DNA from: Aerolutibacter ruishenii
Lineage (GTDB): Bacteria > Pseudomonadota > Gammaproteobacteria > Xanthomonadales > Xanthomonadaceae
Assembly (NCBI RefSeq): GCF_007830115.1
Contig: NZ_VLKP01000015.1
Location: forward strand, 1 to 64,000
Direction: 5' to 3'
Length of the DNA stretch: 64,000 bases
The notes under the pieces are model-generated. The model did no database searches and was not told the origin of the DNA. It saw nothing but the letters and a program-made list of their open reading frames with translations. Each line of letters starts with the position of its first letter. Positions within the stretch are counted from its first letter, which is position 1. Both the position numbers and the translations under genes were made by a program. Below, piece after piece: positions 35,553 to 44,827 of the stretch.

Positions 35553-36806
35553 ATGGCCTCCCGTCCCGCTTCGTCCCGACGCGTCGTCGTCACCGGTCTC
35601 GGCATCGTCTCCCCGCTGGGCAACGACCTGGCCAGCAGTTGGGATGGCATCGTCAATGGCCGTTCGGGCATCGGCCCGGTCACCCATTTCGACACCGAGG
35701 GCTACACCACCAAGATCTCCGGCGAGATCCGCGGTTTCGACGTGACCCAGTGGGTGAACGTCAAGGACGCCAAGAAGATGGACCCGTTCATCCACTACGG
35801 CGTGGCCGCGTCGCTCATGGCGATGCAGGACGCCGGGCTGGAAGTGACCGAGGCCAACGCCGAGCGCATCGGTGCGCTGATCGGTTCCGGCATCGGTGGC
35901 ATCCTGGGCATCGAGGAAACCGCGGTGAAGCTGCACGAAGGCGGCCCGCGCAAGATCTCGCCCTTCTATGTGCCCAGCACCATCATCAACATGCTGCCGG
36001 GGCAGGTGTCGCTGCTCACCGGCATCAAGGGTCCGAATTTCTCGGCGGTGTCGGCGTGCGCCACGTCCAACCATTCCATCGGCATGGCCATGCGCATGAT
36101 CCAGTACGGCGATGCCGACGTGATGATCGCCGGTGGCGCGGAGCGTGGCTCCTCGCCCACCTCGATGGGCGGGTTCTGCTCGATGAAGGCCATGTCCACC
36201 CGCAACGACGATCCGACGCGCGCTTCGCGTCCGTGGGACAAGGACCGCGATGGCTTCGTGCTGGGCGACGGCGCCGGCATCCTGGTGCTTGAGGAGTATG
36301 AGCGTGCCAAGGCGCGCGGCGCGCGCATTTACTGCGAGCTCGCCGGCTTCGGCGCCTCGTCCGACGCGTTCCACATGACCGCACCCAGCGAGAACGGAGA
36401 AGGCCCGGCGCGCTGCATGGTGTCGGCCTTCAACGACGCCGGCGTCAACCCCGAGCAGATCGGCTACCTCAACGCGCACGGCACCTCCACGCCGCTGGGC
36501 GACCTGGCCGAAACGCTGGCGATCAAGCGCGCGCTGGGCGACCACGCCTACAAGGCCATGGTCAGCTCCACCAAGTCGATGACCGGGCACCTGCTGGGCG
36601 CGGCCGGTGGCGCCGAGGCGATCTTCTCGGTGATGGCGCTGCACACCGGCATCATCCCGCCGACCATCAACCTGGACGAGGCGGGCGAGGGCTGCGACCT
36701 GGATTACGTGCCCAACGTGGCGCGCGAGAAGCGGGTGGACGTGGTCGTGTCCAATGGCTTCGGCTTTGGCGGCACCAACGGCACGCTGGTGTTCAAGCGC
36801 ATCTGA
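35553..36806 (+). CDS. fabF: 3-oxoacyl-ACP synthase II
   Basis: FabF elongates acyl-ACP with malonyl-ACP. The 417-residue enzyme has the Cys169 (SACATSN), His309 (NAHGTST) and His346 (TGHLLGAAGG) active site. The ATG at 35553 is preceded by GGAG (35543-35546); an upstream in-frame extension to 35403 has no family match. It sits 277 bp after acpP, with a hairpin between, then pabB follows. Confidence 0.97.
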   Translation: MASRPASSRRVVVTGLGIVSPLGNDLASSWDGIVNGRSGIGPVTHFDTEGYTTKISGEIRGFDVTQWVNVKDAKKMDPFIHYGVAASLMAMQDAGLEVTEANAERIGALIGSGIGGILGIEETAVKLHEGGPRKISPFYVPSTIINMLPGQVSLLTGIKGPNFSAVSACATSNHSIGMAMRMIQYGDADVMIAGGAERGSSPTSMGGFCSMKAMSTRNDDPTRASRPWDKDRDGFVLGDGAGILVLEEYERAKARGARIYCELAGFGASSDAFHMTAPSENGEGPARCMVSAFNDAGVNPEQIGYLNAHGTSTPLGDLAETLAIKRALGDHAYKAMVSSTKSMTGHLLGAAGGAEAIFSVMALHTGIIPPTINLDEAGEGCDLDYVPNVAREKRVDVVVSNGFGFGGTNGTLVFKRI

Positions 36807-36894
36807 TCCACGCCCGCGGCCCGTGCATGGACGCCGGCCCGAGGGCCGGCAATCTGCCGCCGGCCCGGCGACCTTGCGGCGGTAGTGCGACTCC

Positions 36895-38289
36895 ATGCTG
36901 GTAACGCGTTCCCTTTCTCCCGCCATCGACCTGCTGGACCTGCACCGGCTGGCGCCCGCGCGCTATGCCGCATTGTTCGAATCCACCGCCCATGGCACCG
37001 CGCATGGCCGGTGGGACCTGCTGCTGGTGGCCAACGGCGAGTCGTTGTCGCTGGGCGCCGACGGCGTGACCCGGGACGCCACGGGCGTCGCCGTGGAAGG
37101 CGACTTCCTGGCGGCGCTGGACCGCGCATGGCGGGCGGCCAAGGTTCCGCGCGATGAGCCGCGTTGGCCATTCCGGGGCGGCTGGGCGCTGTTGCTGGGT
37201 TACGAACTGGCCGCACAGGTCGAGCCCGTGCTGCGGCTGCCACCCGCGTCCGGCGGTTTGCCGGTGGCCTGCGCGCTGCGTTGCCCCGCGGCCGTGCTCC
37301 GCGACCACGCAACCGGCGAGTGCATAGCCATCGCAGAGGCGGGGCAGGAGGCACTGCTGGATGCCATCGAACGCGACGCGGCGGCGGCATCGGCGTTGCC
37401 ACGCTTGCCTGCATGGCAACCGCCCGTCGCGCTGGACGAGGACGCGCCGGCACGGTTCACCGACGGCGTCCGCCGGGTGTTGCAGTACCTTGCGGCAGGC
37501 GATGTGTTCCAGGTGAATCTCTCGCGGGGCTGGCGCGCGCGATTCGCGCAGTCGCTTCCCCCGGCTGCGCTGTTCCAGCGGTTGCGCGACAACAATCCCG
37601 CGCCTTTCGCCGGCATCTTCGCCGGCAATGTAGGCGATGACGGTGGCAGGGGCCATGGCGTTGATGCCAGCTGGGCGGTGGTCAGCGCCTCTCCCGAGCG
37701 ACTGGTATCGGTGCGTGGCGATGTCGTCGAGACGCGTCCCATCGCAGGCACGCGACCGCGCTTTGCCGGTGACGATGACAGCGCCCGCATCCGCGAACTG
37801 GTGGGCCACCCCAAGGAGCGCGCCGAGCACGTCATGCTCATCGACCTGGAGCGCAACGACCTGGGCCGCGTATGCACGCCCGGCAGCGTGGAGGTGGACG
37901 AGCTGATGACCGTGGAGAGTTACGCCCACGTGCACCACATCGTGAGCAACGTGCGTGGCCACCTGCGCGAGGGCGTCGCGCCCGGCGAGGTGATCCGGGC
38001 GACCTTCCCGGGTGGCACCATCACCGGCTGCCCCAAGGTGCGCTGCATGCAGATCATCGCCGAGCTGGAAGGCGACGGTCGCGGTGCCTACACCGGCGCG
38101 ATGGGGTGGCTCAACCGCGACGGTGACCTCGACCTCAACATCCTGATCCGCAGTGCGGAAGTGGAGGGCGACACAGCCCGCTTCCGCACCGGTGCGGGTA
38201 TCGTCTTCGACTCCATCCCCGAGCGCGAGCTGGATGAAACCCGGGCCAAGGCGCGTGGCATGTTCCGTGCGCTGGGAGTGGACGGGTGA
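36895..38289 (+). CDS. pabB: aminodeoxychorismate synthase component I
   Basis: PabB converts chorismate and ammonia to 4-amino-4-deoxychorismate on the way to p-aminobenzoate and folate. The 464-residue chorismate-binding enzyme has the C-terminal catalytic region with ERAEHVMLIDLERNDLGR-type, FPGGTITGCPK and DLNILIRS motifs. The active-site pentapeptide reads PIAGT with Ala284, where E. coli PabB has a lysine (PIKGT). PIAGT is typical of anthranilate synthase. The adjacent pabC supports the PabB role. GTG of pabC overlaps the stop. Confidence 0.9.
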   Translation: MLVTRSLSPAIDLLDLHRLAPARYAALFESTAHGTAHGRWDLLLVANGESLSLGADGVTRDATGVAVEGDFLAALDRAWRAAKVPRDEPRWPFRGGWALLLGYELAAQVEPVLRLPPASGGLPVACALRCPAAVLRDHATGECIAIAEAGQEALLDAIERDAAAASALPRLPAWQPPVALDEDAPARFTDGVRRVLQYLAAGDVFQVNLSRGWRARFAQSLPPAALFQRLRDNNPAPFAGIFAGNVGDDGGRGHGVDASWAVVSASPERLVSVRGDVVETRPIAGTRPRFAGDDDSARIRELVGHPKERAEHVMLIDLERNDLGRVCTPGSVEVDELMTVESYAHVHHIVSNVRGHLREGVAPGEVIRATFPGGTITGCPKVRCMQIIAELEGDGRGAYTGAMGWLNRDGDLDLNILIRSAEVEGDTARFRTGAGIVFDSIPERELDETRAKARGMFRALGVDG

Positions 38290-39179
38290 GCGTGCGCGTT
38301 TTCGTGGGGACGCATGCGGTGGACGCCGTGCCGCCCGACGACCGCGGCCTGGCGTACGGCGATGGGCTGTTCGAAACCATGCGCGCGCATCGCGGTGGCG
38401 TGTCATGGTGGCCAGCACACTGGGCGCGACTGGCTGCGGGTGCGGCGCGGTTGAAGTTGCCGCTGCCCGACGAAGCGCTGGCCCGCGCCGAGGCGGAAGC
38501 GTTGCTGGGTGGCCGCGGCGGCGTGCTGAAACTGCTGGTCACCCGTGGCAGTGGTGGACGCGGTTATGCCCCTCCCGACGCGGCCGTGCCCACGTGGCTG
38601 TTGTCGCACCACCCGGCGCCGGCGCGCCCGCGTGACGGCCTGGTGCTGCGCTGGTGCGATACGCGCCTTGCGGTGCAGCCGCTGCTGGCCGGCCTGAAGC
38701 ACTGCAACCGGCTTGAACAGGTACTGGCGCGCGCGGAGTGGACTGCGTCGGCACCGGTTGTGGACGGGCCAGGCACAGCGACGCCAGACACTCGCACGCT
38801 GCACCCCGACGCGGAAGTGGCCTCTTCACCAACGGTCGACGAAGGCCTGATGCGCAGCACCGAGGGCGACGTGGTCTGCGCAACGGCGGCCAACCTCTTC
38901 ATCCTGCGGCACGGTCGCTGGCTGACGCCCGCGGTGGACCGCTGCGGCATCGCCGGCGTTTGCCGTGGCTGGATCATGGGCGCGACCGGCGCCACCCAAG
39001 GCCGACTGGACGTGGCCGACGTGGAAACGGCGGAGGCCGTTTTCCTGTGCAATGCGGTGCGCGGTATCCTGCCGGTTGCGCGTCTGGGCGAGCGCACGTG
39101 GGTTGCACACCCGCTGGTGGCCGCGCTGCAGGTGCGCCTGGCCGCCGATCACCCCGCCTTCGCACCGGAGTCTTCGTGA
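38286..39179 (+). CDS. pabC: aminodeoxychorismate lyase (PLP class IV)
   Basis: PabC releases pyruvate from aminodeoxychorismate to give p-aminobenzoate. The 297-residue fold type IV enzyme has DDRGLAYGDGLFETMR (about 18-33) and the PLP-binding Lys in GLKHCNRLEQVLA. It is longer than typical PabC (about 270) owing to a low-complexity Pro/Thr/Ala/Asp insertion at about residues 155-187. The GTG start overlaps the pabB stop by four bases, and its own stop overlaps the mltG GTG. Confidence 0.88.
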   Translation: MSVRVFVGTHAVDAVPPDDRGLAYGDGLFETMRAHRGGVSWWPAHWARLAAGAARLKLPLPDEALARAEAEALLGGRGGVLKLLVTRGSGGRGYAPPDAAVPTWLLSHHPAPARPRDGLVLRWCDTRLAVQPLLAGLKHCNRLEQVLARAEWTASAPVVDGPGTATPDTRTLHPDAEVASSPTVDEGLMRSTEGDVVCATAANLFILRHGRWLTPAVDRCGIAGVCRGWIMGATGATQGRLDVADVETAEAVFLCNAVRGILPVARLGERTWVAHPLVAALQVRLAADHPAFAPESS

Positions 39180-40234
39180 GTCGCAAGCGTTCGTCCGGCA
39201 AGGCCGGCCTGCTGGTCCTGGTATTGCTCATCGCCGCCGTGGCCGTCGCGTTCTGGGGCTGGCAACGCTTCACCGGCTTCGCCGATGCGCCGCTTGCCGG
39301 CACCGGTGCGGACATGAGCATCGTGGTGAAGCCTGGCGATTCACTGCCGGTGGTGGTGCGCAAGCTGGCCGATGCAGGCGTGGACACCGGCGAAGCCATC
39401 GAATGGCGTCTGCTGGCCAAGCAACTTGGCGCTGCCGGCAAGCTGCAGGTCGGCGAGTACGCGTTGCCGGAAGGCATCACCCCGCGTGTGCTGCTGGAAG
39501 CCATGCGCGATGGCAAGGTCATCAGCCACCGCTTCACCCTGGTCGAAGGCTGGAACATCCGCGAGCTGCGTGCGGCATTGGCCAAGGCCACGCCGCTGGA
39601 ACAGGAGACGGCCAGTTGGGACGAGGCGGCACTGATGAAGGCCGTCGGCCAGCCCGGCCAGCATCCGGAGGGCCGCTTCCTGCCGGAAACCTATGTCTAC
39701 ACGCGTGGCGACAGCGATCTGGACGTGCTCAGGCGCGCGCACCACGCCATGTCGAAGGCGTTGGCCGCCGCGTGGGCCGAGCGTCGCGGCGACACGCCGC
39801 TGAAGACACCCGACGAGATGCTGGTCCTGGCCTCCATCGTGGAAAAGGAAACCGGCATCGCGGAGGAACGTCCGCAGATCGCCGGCCTGTTCGAACGCCG
39901 GTTGAAGACCGGCATGAAACTGCAGACCGATCCGACGGTCATTTACGGCCTCGGCGCACGTTACGACGGCAACATCCGCAAGCAGGACCTGTTGACCGAC
40001 ACGCCCTACAACACCTACACCCGGGCCGGCCTGCCGCCCACGCCGATCGCGATGCCCGGCGTCGCCGCATTGCAGGCCGTGGCCAAGCCGGCATCCGGCG
40101 AGCACCTGTACTTCGTGGCCGTGGGCGATGGCAGTGGCCGCCACCTGTTTGCCGCAACCTATGCCGAGCACCAGGCCAACGTGCGCCAGTACCTGCAGAA
40201 CTACCGCAAGGCACAGTCAAAGGGCGCCCAATGA
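39176..40234 (+). CDS. mltG: endolytic transglycosylase MltG
   Basis: MltG is an inner-membrane endolytic transglycosylase thought to end peptidoglycan strand synthesis. The 352-residue protein has one N-terminal membrane segment (about 9-29), a LysM-like region and the catalytic motif LASIVEKETG, with the key Glu at about 223. The start GTG 39176 overlaps the pabC stop. pabC-mltG-tmk-holB is the conserved order. Confidence 0.95.
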   Translation: MSRKRSSGKAGLLVLVLLIAAVAVAFWGWQRFTGFADAPLAGTGADMSIVVKPGDSLPVVVRKLADAGVDTGEAIEWRLLAKQLGAAGKLQVGEYALPEGITPRVLLEAMRDGKVISHRFTLVEGWNIRELRAALAKATPLEQETASWDEAALMKAVGQPGQHPEGRFLPETYVYTRGDSDLDVLRRAHHAMSKALAAAWAERRGDTPLKTPDEMLVLASIVEKETGIAEERPQIAGLFERRLKTGMKLQTDPTVIYGLGARYDGNIRKQDLLTDTPYNTYTRAGLPPTPIAMPGVAALQAVAKPASGEHLYFVAVGDGSGRHLFAATYAEHQANVRQYLQNYRKAQSKGAQ

Positions 40235-40884
40235 GCGGTGCGCTGCCGCCACTGCGAACATGCCATCGCTTCATCTCGCTGGAAGGCGGCGAGGGTGCGG
40301 GCAAGTCCACGGTGCTCGCCGCGTTGCGCCACGCGCTCGAAGCCGCTGGCCAGGCCGTGACCTGTACCCGCGAGCCCGGCGGCACGCCGTTGGCCGAGCA
40401 GATCCGCGGCCTGCTGCTGGACACGCACCACGAGCCGCCCGCCGCCGAAACCGAACTGCTGCTGATGTTCGCCGCACGCGCCCAGCACGTGCGCGAAACC
40501 ATCCTGCCCGCGCTGGCGCGTGGCGAATGGGTGATCAGCGATCGCTTCACCGATGCCAGCTACGCCTACCAGGGGGCCGCGCGGGGAGGTGACGTCGCCT
40601 TCATCGCGCAGCTGGAGCAGCGGGTGGTCGGCATCCAGCCGGCCATGACCCTGCTGCTGGACGTCCCCGTGGCCATTGGCCTGCAGCGGGCGCGCGGCCG
40701 TGGCGCGACCGATCGCATCGAGGCCGAACGCGAGGACTTTTTCGAACGCGTGCGCGAAGGCTACCTCGCCCGGGCCGCGGCTGACCCGGCGCGTTTCCGC
40801 GTGGTCGATGCCAGCCAGTCCGCCGAGGCCGTGGCGGAAGCGGTGGTCGCGCACCTGCGCGCCCTCATGGAGCGCCCTGCATGA
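40231..40884 (+). CDS. tmk: thymidylate kinase
   Basis: Tmk phosphorylates dTMP to dTDP. The 217-residue P-loop kinase has LEGGEGAGKST (17-27), the DRF motif in SDRFTDASYAYQG and a LID region ARGRGATDRIE, the gram-negative type. ATG 40231 overlaps the mltG stop; its stop overlaps the holB ATG. Confidence 0.97.
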   Translation: MSGALPPLRTCHRFISLEGGEGAGKSTVLAALRHALEAAGQAVTCTREPGGTPLAEQIRGLLLDTHHEPPAAETELLLMFAARAQHVRETILPALARGEWVISDRFTDASYAYQGAARGGDVAFIAQLEQRVVGIQPAMTLLLDVPVAIGLQRARGRGATDRIEAEREDFFERVREGYLARAAADPARFRVVDASQSAEAVAEAVVAHLRALMERPA

Positions 40885-41918
40885 GCGCCTTTGCGCCTTG
40901 GCAGCAGCGGATCTACGAACAGGCCGCCGCCGCGGTGGAAGCCGGACGCCTGGGCCATGGGCTGCTGTTCTGCGGCCCGGAGCACCTGGGCAAGCGGGAG
41001 GTGGCCGAGCGCCTTGCCCAGCGTCTGCTGTGCACCGGCCGCGAGTCCGGCGGCGAGCCATGCGGGCAATGCCGCGGTTGCCGCCTGTTCGCCAGTCGCA
41101 CGCAGGCCGACCCACCGGAGTTGCGTCCCGATGGTTCGCTGGCGCATCCATTCGGTCGCTCGGGCCATCCGGACCTGCGGTTTGTCGGCTTTGAATGGAA
41201 CGAGAAAGCCCGTCCACCGCGACTGCGCACTGAACTGGTGATCGAGCAGGTCCGCGGCGTGTCGGAGGAAATGGCCCTCACCCCGCAGTTTGGCGGGGCC
41301 AAGATCGCGATCATCGACCCGGCCGATGCCATCAACCATGCCGCGGCCAACGCCCTGCTCAAGACACTGGAAGAGCCGGTGCCGGGGCGCTACCTGTGGC
41401 TGGTGTCCTCCCAGCCGGCGCGCCTGTCGGCCACCATCCGCAGCCGCTGCCAGCGGCTGGAGTTCCGCCTGCCGCCGCGCGATGAGGCGCTGACCTGGCT
41501 GGTGGGGCAGGGGCACCCCGCCAATGCCGCCGCGGAGGCCCTGGACGCCGCCCGCGGCCATCCCGGGTTGGCGCACCAGTGGCTGCAGGGCGGGGGCCTG
41601 ACCCTGCGTCGCACGGTAGGCGACGACCTGGCGCGTTTGGCGCGTGGCGACGCGACCGCCATCGACATCGCCCAGTCCTGGATTGGCGACGATCATGCCG
41701 CCTTGCGACTGAACCACGCCGCCGACCTCGCGCTGGCCGAAGCGTCGCGCTTGACCGACCCGGCGAGGACGCGCAGTCTGGCGGCGTGGTTCGACAAGGC
41801 CAATCGCGTGCGTGACCTGTTGCGGACCACCGTTCGCGCGGATCTGGCCGTGGCCGAATTGCTGATGGGTTGGCGTGCCGCATCCGGGCCCGCCGCCAAT
41901 GGAGGACGCAGGGAATGA
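40881..41918 (+). CDS. holB: DNA polymerase III delta-prime subunit
   Basis: HolB is the delta-prime subunit of the clamp loader. The 345-residue protein has the zinc motif C-x8-C-x2-C-x2-C (about 51-67) and the SRC motif (IRSRCQRLEF), but a degenerate Walker A (GPEHLGKRE), as expected because delta-prime does not hydrolyse ATP. It overlaps tmk and pilZ by four bases each. Confidence 0.94.
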   Translation: MSAFAPWQQRIYEQAAAAVEAGRLGHGLLFCGPEHLGKREVAERLAQRLLCTGRESGGEPCGQCRGCRLFASRTQADPPELRPDGSLAHPFGRSGHPDLRFVGFEWNEKARPPRLRTELVIEQVRGVSEEMALTPQFGGAKIAIIDPADAINHAAANALLKTLEEPVPGRYLWLVSSQPARLSATIRSRCQRLEFRLPPRDEALTWLVGQGHPANAAAEALDAARGHPGLAHQWLQGGGLTLRRTVGDDLARLARGDATAIDIAQSWIGDDHAALRLNHAADLALAEASRLTDPARTRSLAAWFDKANRVRDLLRTTVRADLAVAELLMGWRAASGPAANGGRRE

Positions 41919-42277
41919 GTGGAGCAATACCGGGCGGTGCCCGCCAAGGTATCCTGTCGCTGGCGCTGAAGGACAAGGCGGGGCTGTACAGCGCGTACAT
42001 GCCGTTCATCCGCCACGGCGGCATCTTCGTGGCCACGACCAAGCGTTACTTCCTTGGCGACGAAGTGTTCCTGCTGGTGACCCTGCCGGAGTCCAGCGAG
42101 CGCCTGCCGGTGGCCGGCAAGGTGGTGTGGGTGACCCCCGTGGGCGCGCAGGGTAACCGCCCCGCGGGCATCGGCGTGCAGTTTGCCGACAGCGCGGAGG
42201 GCGAGGCGGTGCGCGGCAAGATCGAAGCGCTGCTGGCGGGCCTGCTCAACGCGGACAAGCCGACGCACACGATGTGA
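41915..42277 (+). CDS. pilZ: PilZ protein of the non-canonical type IV pilus type
   Basis: The 120-residue protein matches the Xanthomonas PilZ that does not bind cyclic-di-GMP: it lacks the N-terminal RxxxR and D/NxSxxG motifs of canonical PilZ domains and has KRYFLGDEVFLLVTLPESSERLPVAGKVVW-type sequence and the LNADKPTHTM ending. In Xanthomonas it binds the PilB ATPase and the FimX EAL protein to control type IV pilus assembly. Position after holB is conserved. The ATG overlaps the holB stop. Confidence 0.93.
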   Translation: MSGAIPGGARQGILSLALKDKAGLYSAYMPFIRHGGIFVATTKRYFLGDEVFLLVTLPESSERLPVAGKVVWVTPVGAQGNRPAGIGVQFADSAEGEAVRGKIEALLAGLLNADKPTHTM

Positions 42278-42402
42278 TGTCCGTGCCGGCGGAGCCCGAC
42301 GTGCCGGGCGGCCGGTGGCGATGGATGTCCAATCGGCGGCCGGTCGCTGGAGTCATGCGGACGATCCGGACGTGGCGAATACGCATCATCAATGAACAAG
42401 GA

Positions 42403-42432
42403 AAAGGCGCACCCACCGGTGCGCCTTTCCTG
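42403..42432. terminator. bidirectional terminator between pilZ and fadB
   Basis: AAAGGCGCACC (42403-42413), loop CACC, GGTGCGCCTTT (42418-42428) then CCTGTTTG. The minus-strand tail is CCTTGTTC. It lies between the convergent genes and can serve both. Confidence 0.8.
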
Positions 42433-42457
42433 TTTGCAGGTCTGGCTGGTGGGACGC

Positions 42458-44527
42458 TCAGCGTAGCGCCGGATTGTCCCAGCCCGGGCGCGGCGCAAAG
42501 CGGTCGCCGTAGCGCTGCTGCAACTGCTTCAGGCGCTCCACCAGTGCATCCGGCCCCACCGCACGCACGTGCGCGATCGGGCCGCCGCGGAACGGGGCGA
42601 AGCCGGTGCCGAAGATCACGCCCGCGTCCAGCAGGTCCGCGTCGCTGACCACGCCATCGTGCAGGCACGCCACCGCCTCGTTGAGCAGCGGCAGGATCAG
42701 GCGATCCTCCAGGTCTGACGGTGCCTGGTAGTCCTTCGGCAGTTCCGGCTTGACCGCCTTGCCGTTCTCCCACTTGTACAGGCCCTGGCCGTCCTTCTTG
42801 CCGCGCTTGCCGGCCTCCGGCGGCGTGGACAGCGACGCCGGTATCGGCAGGCCGAGGAACGGCGCCAGCTCCGCGCCCACGCCCGCGGCCACGTCCAGAC
42901 CCACGGTGTCGATCAGCTCGATCGGCCCCATCGGCATGCCGAACTTGACCGCGGCCTTGTCGATGGCCGGGCCGGGGATGCCTTCGGCGAACGCGGTGGC
43001 CGCTTCCAGCATGTACGGGAACAGCACGCGGTTGACCAGGAAGCCCGGCGTGCCCACCACCGGCACCGGCAGCTTGTCGATGGCCTTGCAGAACGCGGCC
43101 AGGCGCTGCTCGGTCTCCGGCGCCATGGCGTCGTGGCGGATGATCTCCACCAGCGGCATCAGCGCGACCGGGTTGAAGTAGTGCAGGCCGGCGAACTGTG
43201 CCGGGCGCTGGATGTGTTCGCGCAGTTCGGTCAGCGGGATCGACGAGGTGTTGGTGGTCAGCAGCGCGTCGGGCTTCATCCGCGGCTCGACCGCGTTGTA
43301 GAGCTCGCGCTTGGCGTCCGGGCGCTCGATGATGGCTTCGATCACCAGATCGGCCTTGGCGACGCCTTCGCCTTCCAAGTCACCGCGCAGGCGGGCGGCC
43401 ACGGCGGGGCGCTTGGCCTCGTCCTTCACCTTCTTGGCGAACAGCTCGCCCGCGCGGGCGAGGGCGCCGTCGATGAAGCGCTGCTCGCGGTCGGCCAGCG
43501 TCACCTCGAAGCCCTTGTACGCCGACCACGCCGCGATGTCGCCGCCCATCACGCCGGCACCAACGACGTGCACGTGCTGGATGCGATGCTCCTTGCCGCC
43601 CTGCCCCTTCAGACGCTCCTGCAGGAAGAACACGCGGATCAGGTTGCGCGCGGTCGGCGTGGAGGCCAGCTTGACCACCGACCTGCGCTCGGCGGCCAGC
43701 AGCGACCGGGTGCCGCCGCCCGCACGCGACCACGTGGAGATCAGCGTGAACGGCGCCGGGTAGTGTTCCTTGCGGGCCCTGCGCGCCACCTGCTTGACCA
43801 GCATCGGCGCCAGCAGCTTGCGGGCGGGCAGGGTGTTGGTGGCCCAGCCCATGAGCCGCTGCTTGAACGGTCTTTGCGTGCCACGCAGTGCCAGCGTCGC
43901 GGCCGCCTCGATTAGTTGCGCGGGATCGACCACCTTGTCCACCAGTCCGATGCCCCGCGCCTCCGACGCGGACAGCGAGCGCCCGGTCAGCATCATGTCG
44001 AAGGCGGCCGGCGCGCCCACCAGTCGCGGCAGGCGCACGCTGCCGCCCCAGCCCGGGTAGATGCCCAGCTTGACCTCGGGCAGGCCGATGCGGGTGGAGG
44101 CGTCGTTGCTGGCCACGCGGTAGCGGCAGGCCAGCGCGATCTCGGTGCCGCCGCCCATGCAGAAGCCGTGGATGGCGGCCACGGTGGGGCAGGGCAGTTC
44201 GGCCAGCCGCTGGAACACCCGCTGGCCGCGGCCGATGGCGTCGCCGATGACGCCCTTCTCGTCGAAGGTCTGGAATTCCTTGATGTCGGCGCCGGCAATG
44301 AAGCCCTTGTCCTTGCCTGAACGCACCACCAGCCCCTTCGGCGGGTCGATGGCGATGCGCTCCAGCAGGCCGTCCAGCTCGATCAGCACGTCCTGGCCGA
44401 AGGTGTTGACCGGCGCGCCGGCGCGGTCGAACACCAGCACCAGCACGCCGTCGGGGCGTGGCTCGGTGCGCCAGTGCTGCAGGCGCAGGCCGGCGAAGTT
44501 GTCTTGTCCCTGGAGGCCAGCGGTCAT
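42458..44527 (-). CDS. fadB: fatty-acid oxidation multifunctional protein (enoyl-CoA hydratase / 3-hydroxyacyl-CoA dehydrogenase)
   Basis: The 689-residue enzyme catalyses the hydratase and dehydrogenase steps of beta-oxidation. The N-terminal crotonase domain has GADIKEF and PEVKLGIYPGWGGSVRLPRLVG-type sequence (to about 220); the NAD-binding start GAGVMGGDIA is at about 323-332; the C-terminal 3HCDH domains follow with FNPVALMPLVEI and FGMPMGPIELID. The gene stands alone on the minus strand with no fadA neighbour. Its start at 44527 is tentative because no strong ribosome binding site is present. It could equally be the FadJ paralogue. Confidence 0.9.
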   Translation of the reverse strand: MTAGLQGQDNFAGLRLQHWRTEPRPDGVLVLVFDRAGAPVNTFGQDVLIELDGLLERIAIDPPKGLVVRSGKDKGFIAGADIKEFQTFDEKGVIGDAIGRGQRVFQRLAELPCPTVAAIHGFCMGGGTEIALACRYRVASNDASTRIGLPEVKLGIYPGWGGSVRLPRLVGAPAAFDMMLTGRSLSASEARGIGLVDKVVDPAQLIEAAATLALRGTQRPFKQRLMGWATNTLPARKLLAPMLVKQVARRARKEHYPAPFTLISTWSRAGGGTRSLLAAERRSVVKLASTPTARNLIRVFFLQERLKGQGGKEHRIQHVHVVGAGVMGGDIAAWSAYKGFEVTLADREQRFIDGALARAGELFAKKVKDEAKRPAVAARLRGDLEGEGVAKADLVIEAIIERPDAKRELYNAVEPRMKPDALLTTNTSSIPLTELREHIQRPAQFAGLHYFNPVALMPLVEIIRHDAMAPETEQRLAAFCKAIDKLPVPVVGTPGFLVNRVLFPYMLEAATAFAEGIPGPAIDKAAVKFGMPMGPIELIDTVGLDVAAGVGAELAPFLGLPIPASLSTPPEAGKRGKKDGQGLYKWENGKAVKPELPKDYQAPSDLEDRLILPLLNEAVACLHDGVVSDADLLDAGVIFGTGFAPFRGGPIAHVRAVGPDALVERLKQLQQRYGDRFAPRPGWDNPALR

Positions 44528-44757
44528 ACCGGAACCATCCGTTCACGTATGGAAGATGCCCTATCATCCCGAGGACCTTTGCCCGCAGTCAAATGGACGT
44601 TTGGAACCCGGCTCCGCCATGTTTCCCGGGCGGCGACGGGCCCAGCGGGCAATCGGGCACGGCCAGCCCCGGTCGCGACGGTCCATGACACACGGCAGTT
44701 GCAGCCAGCCGCCGGGCACCCCATTTACTATCCAGCATCCGCGTCGAGGCGCGGAGT

Positions 44758-44785
44758 GAACTTTTCCCCCGACAGGGTTGTCTCA
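44758..44785 (+). promoter_or_regulatory. sigmaE/AlgU-type promoter of rpoE (autoregulated)
   Basis: GAACTT (44758-44763), 17 bases, then TCTCA (44781-44785) matches the RpoE/AlgU consensus GAACTT-N16-17-TCTnA. Predicted start near 44792, about 36 bases before the rpoE ATG. Extracytoplasmic sigma factors usually control their own operon. Confidence 0.65.
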
Positions 44786-44827
44786 ATGCTCGGCTGATGA
44801 CCGAGCTGACAGGAGTGCCGGCAAGGC

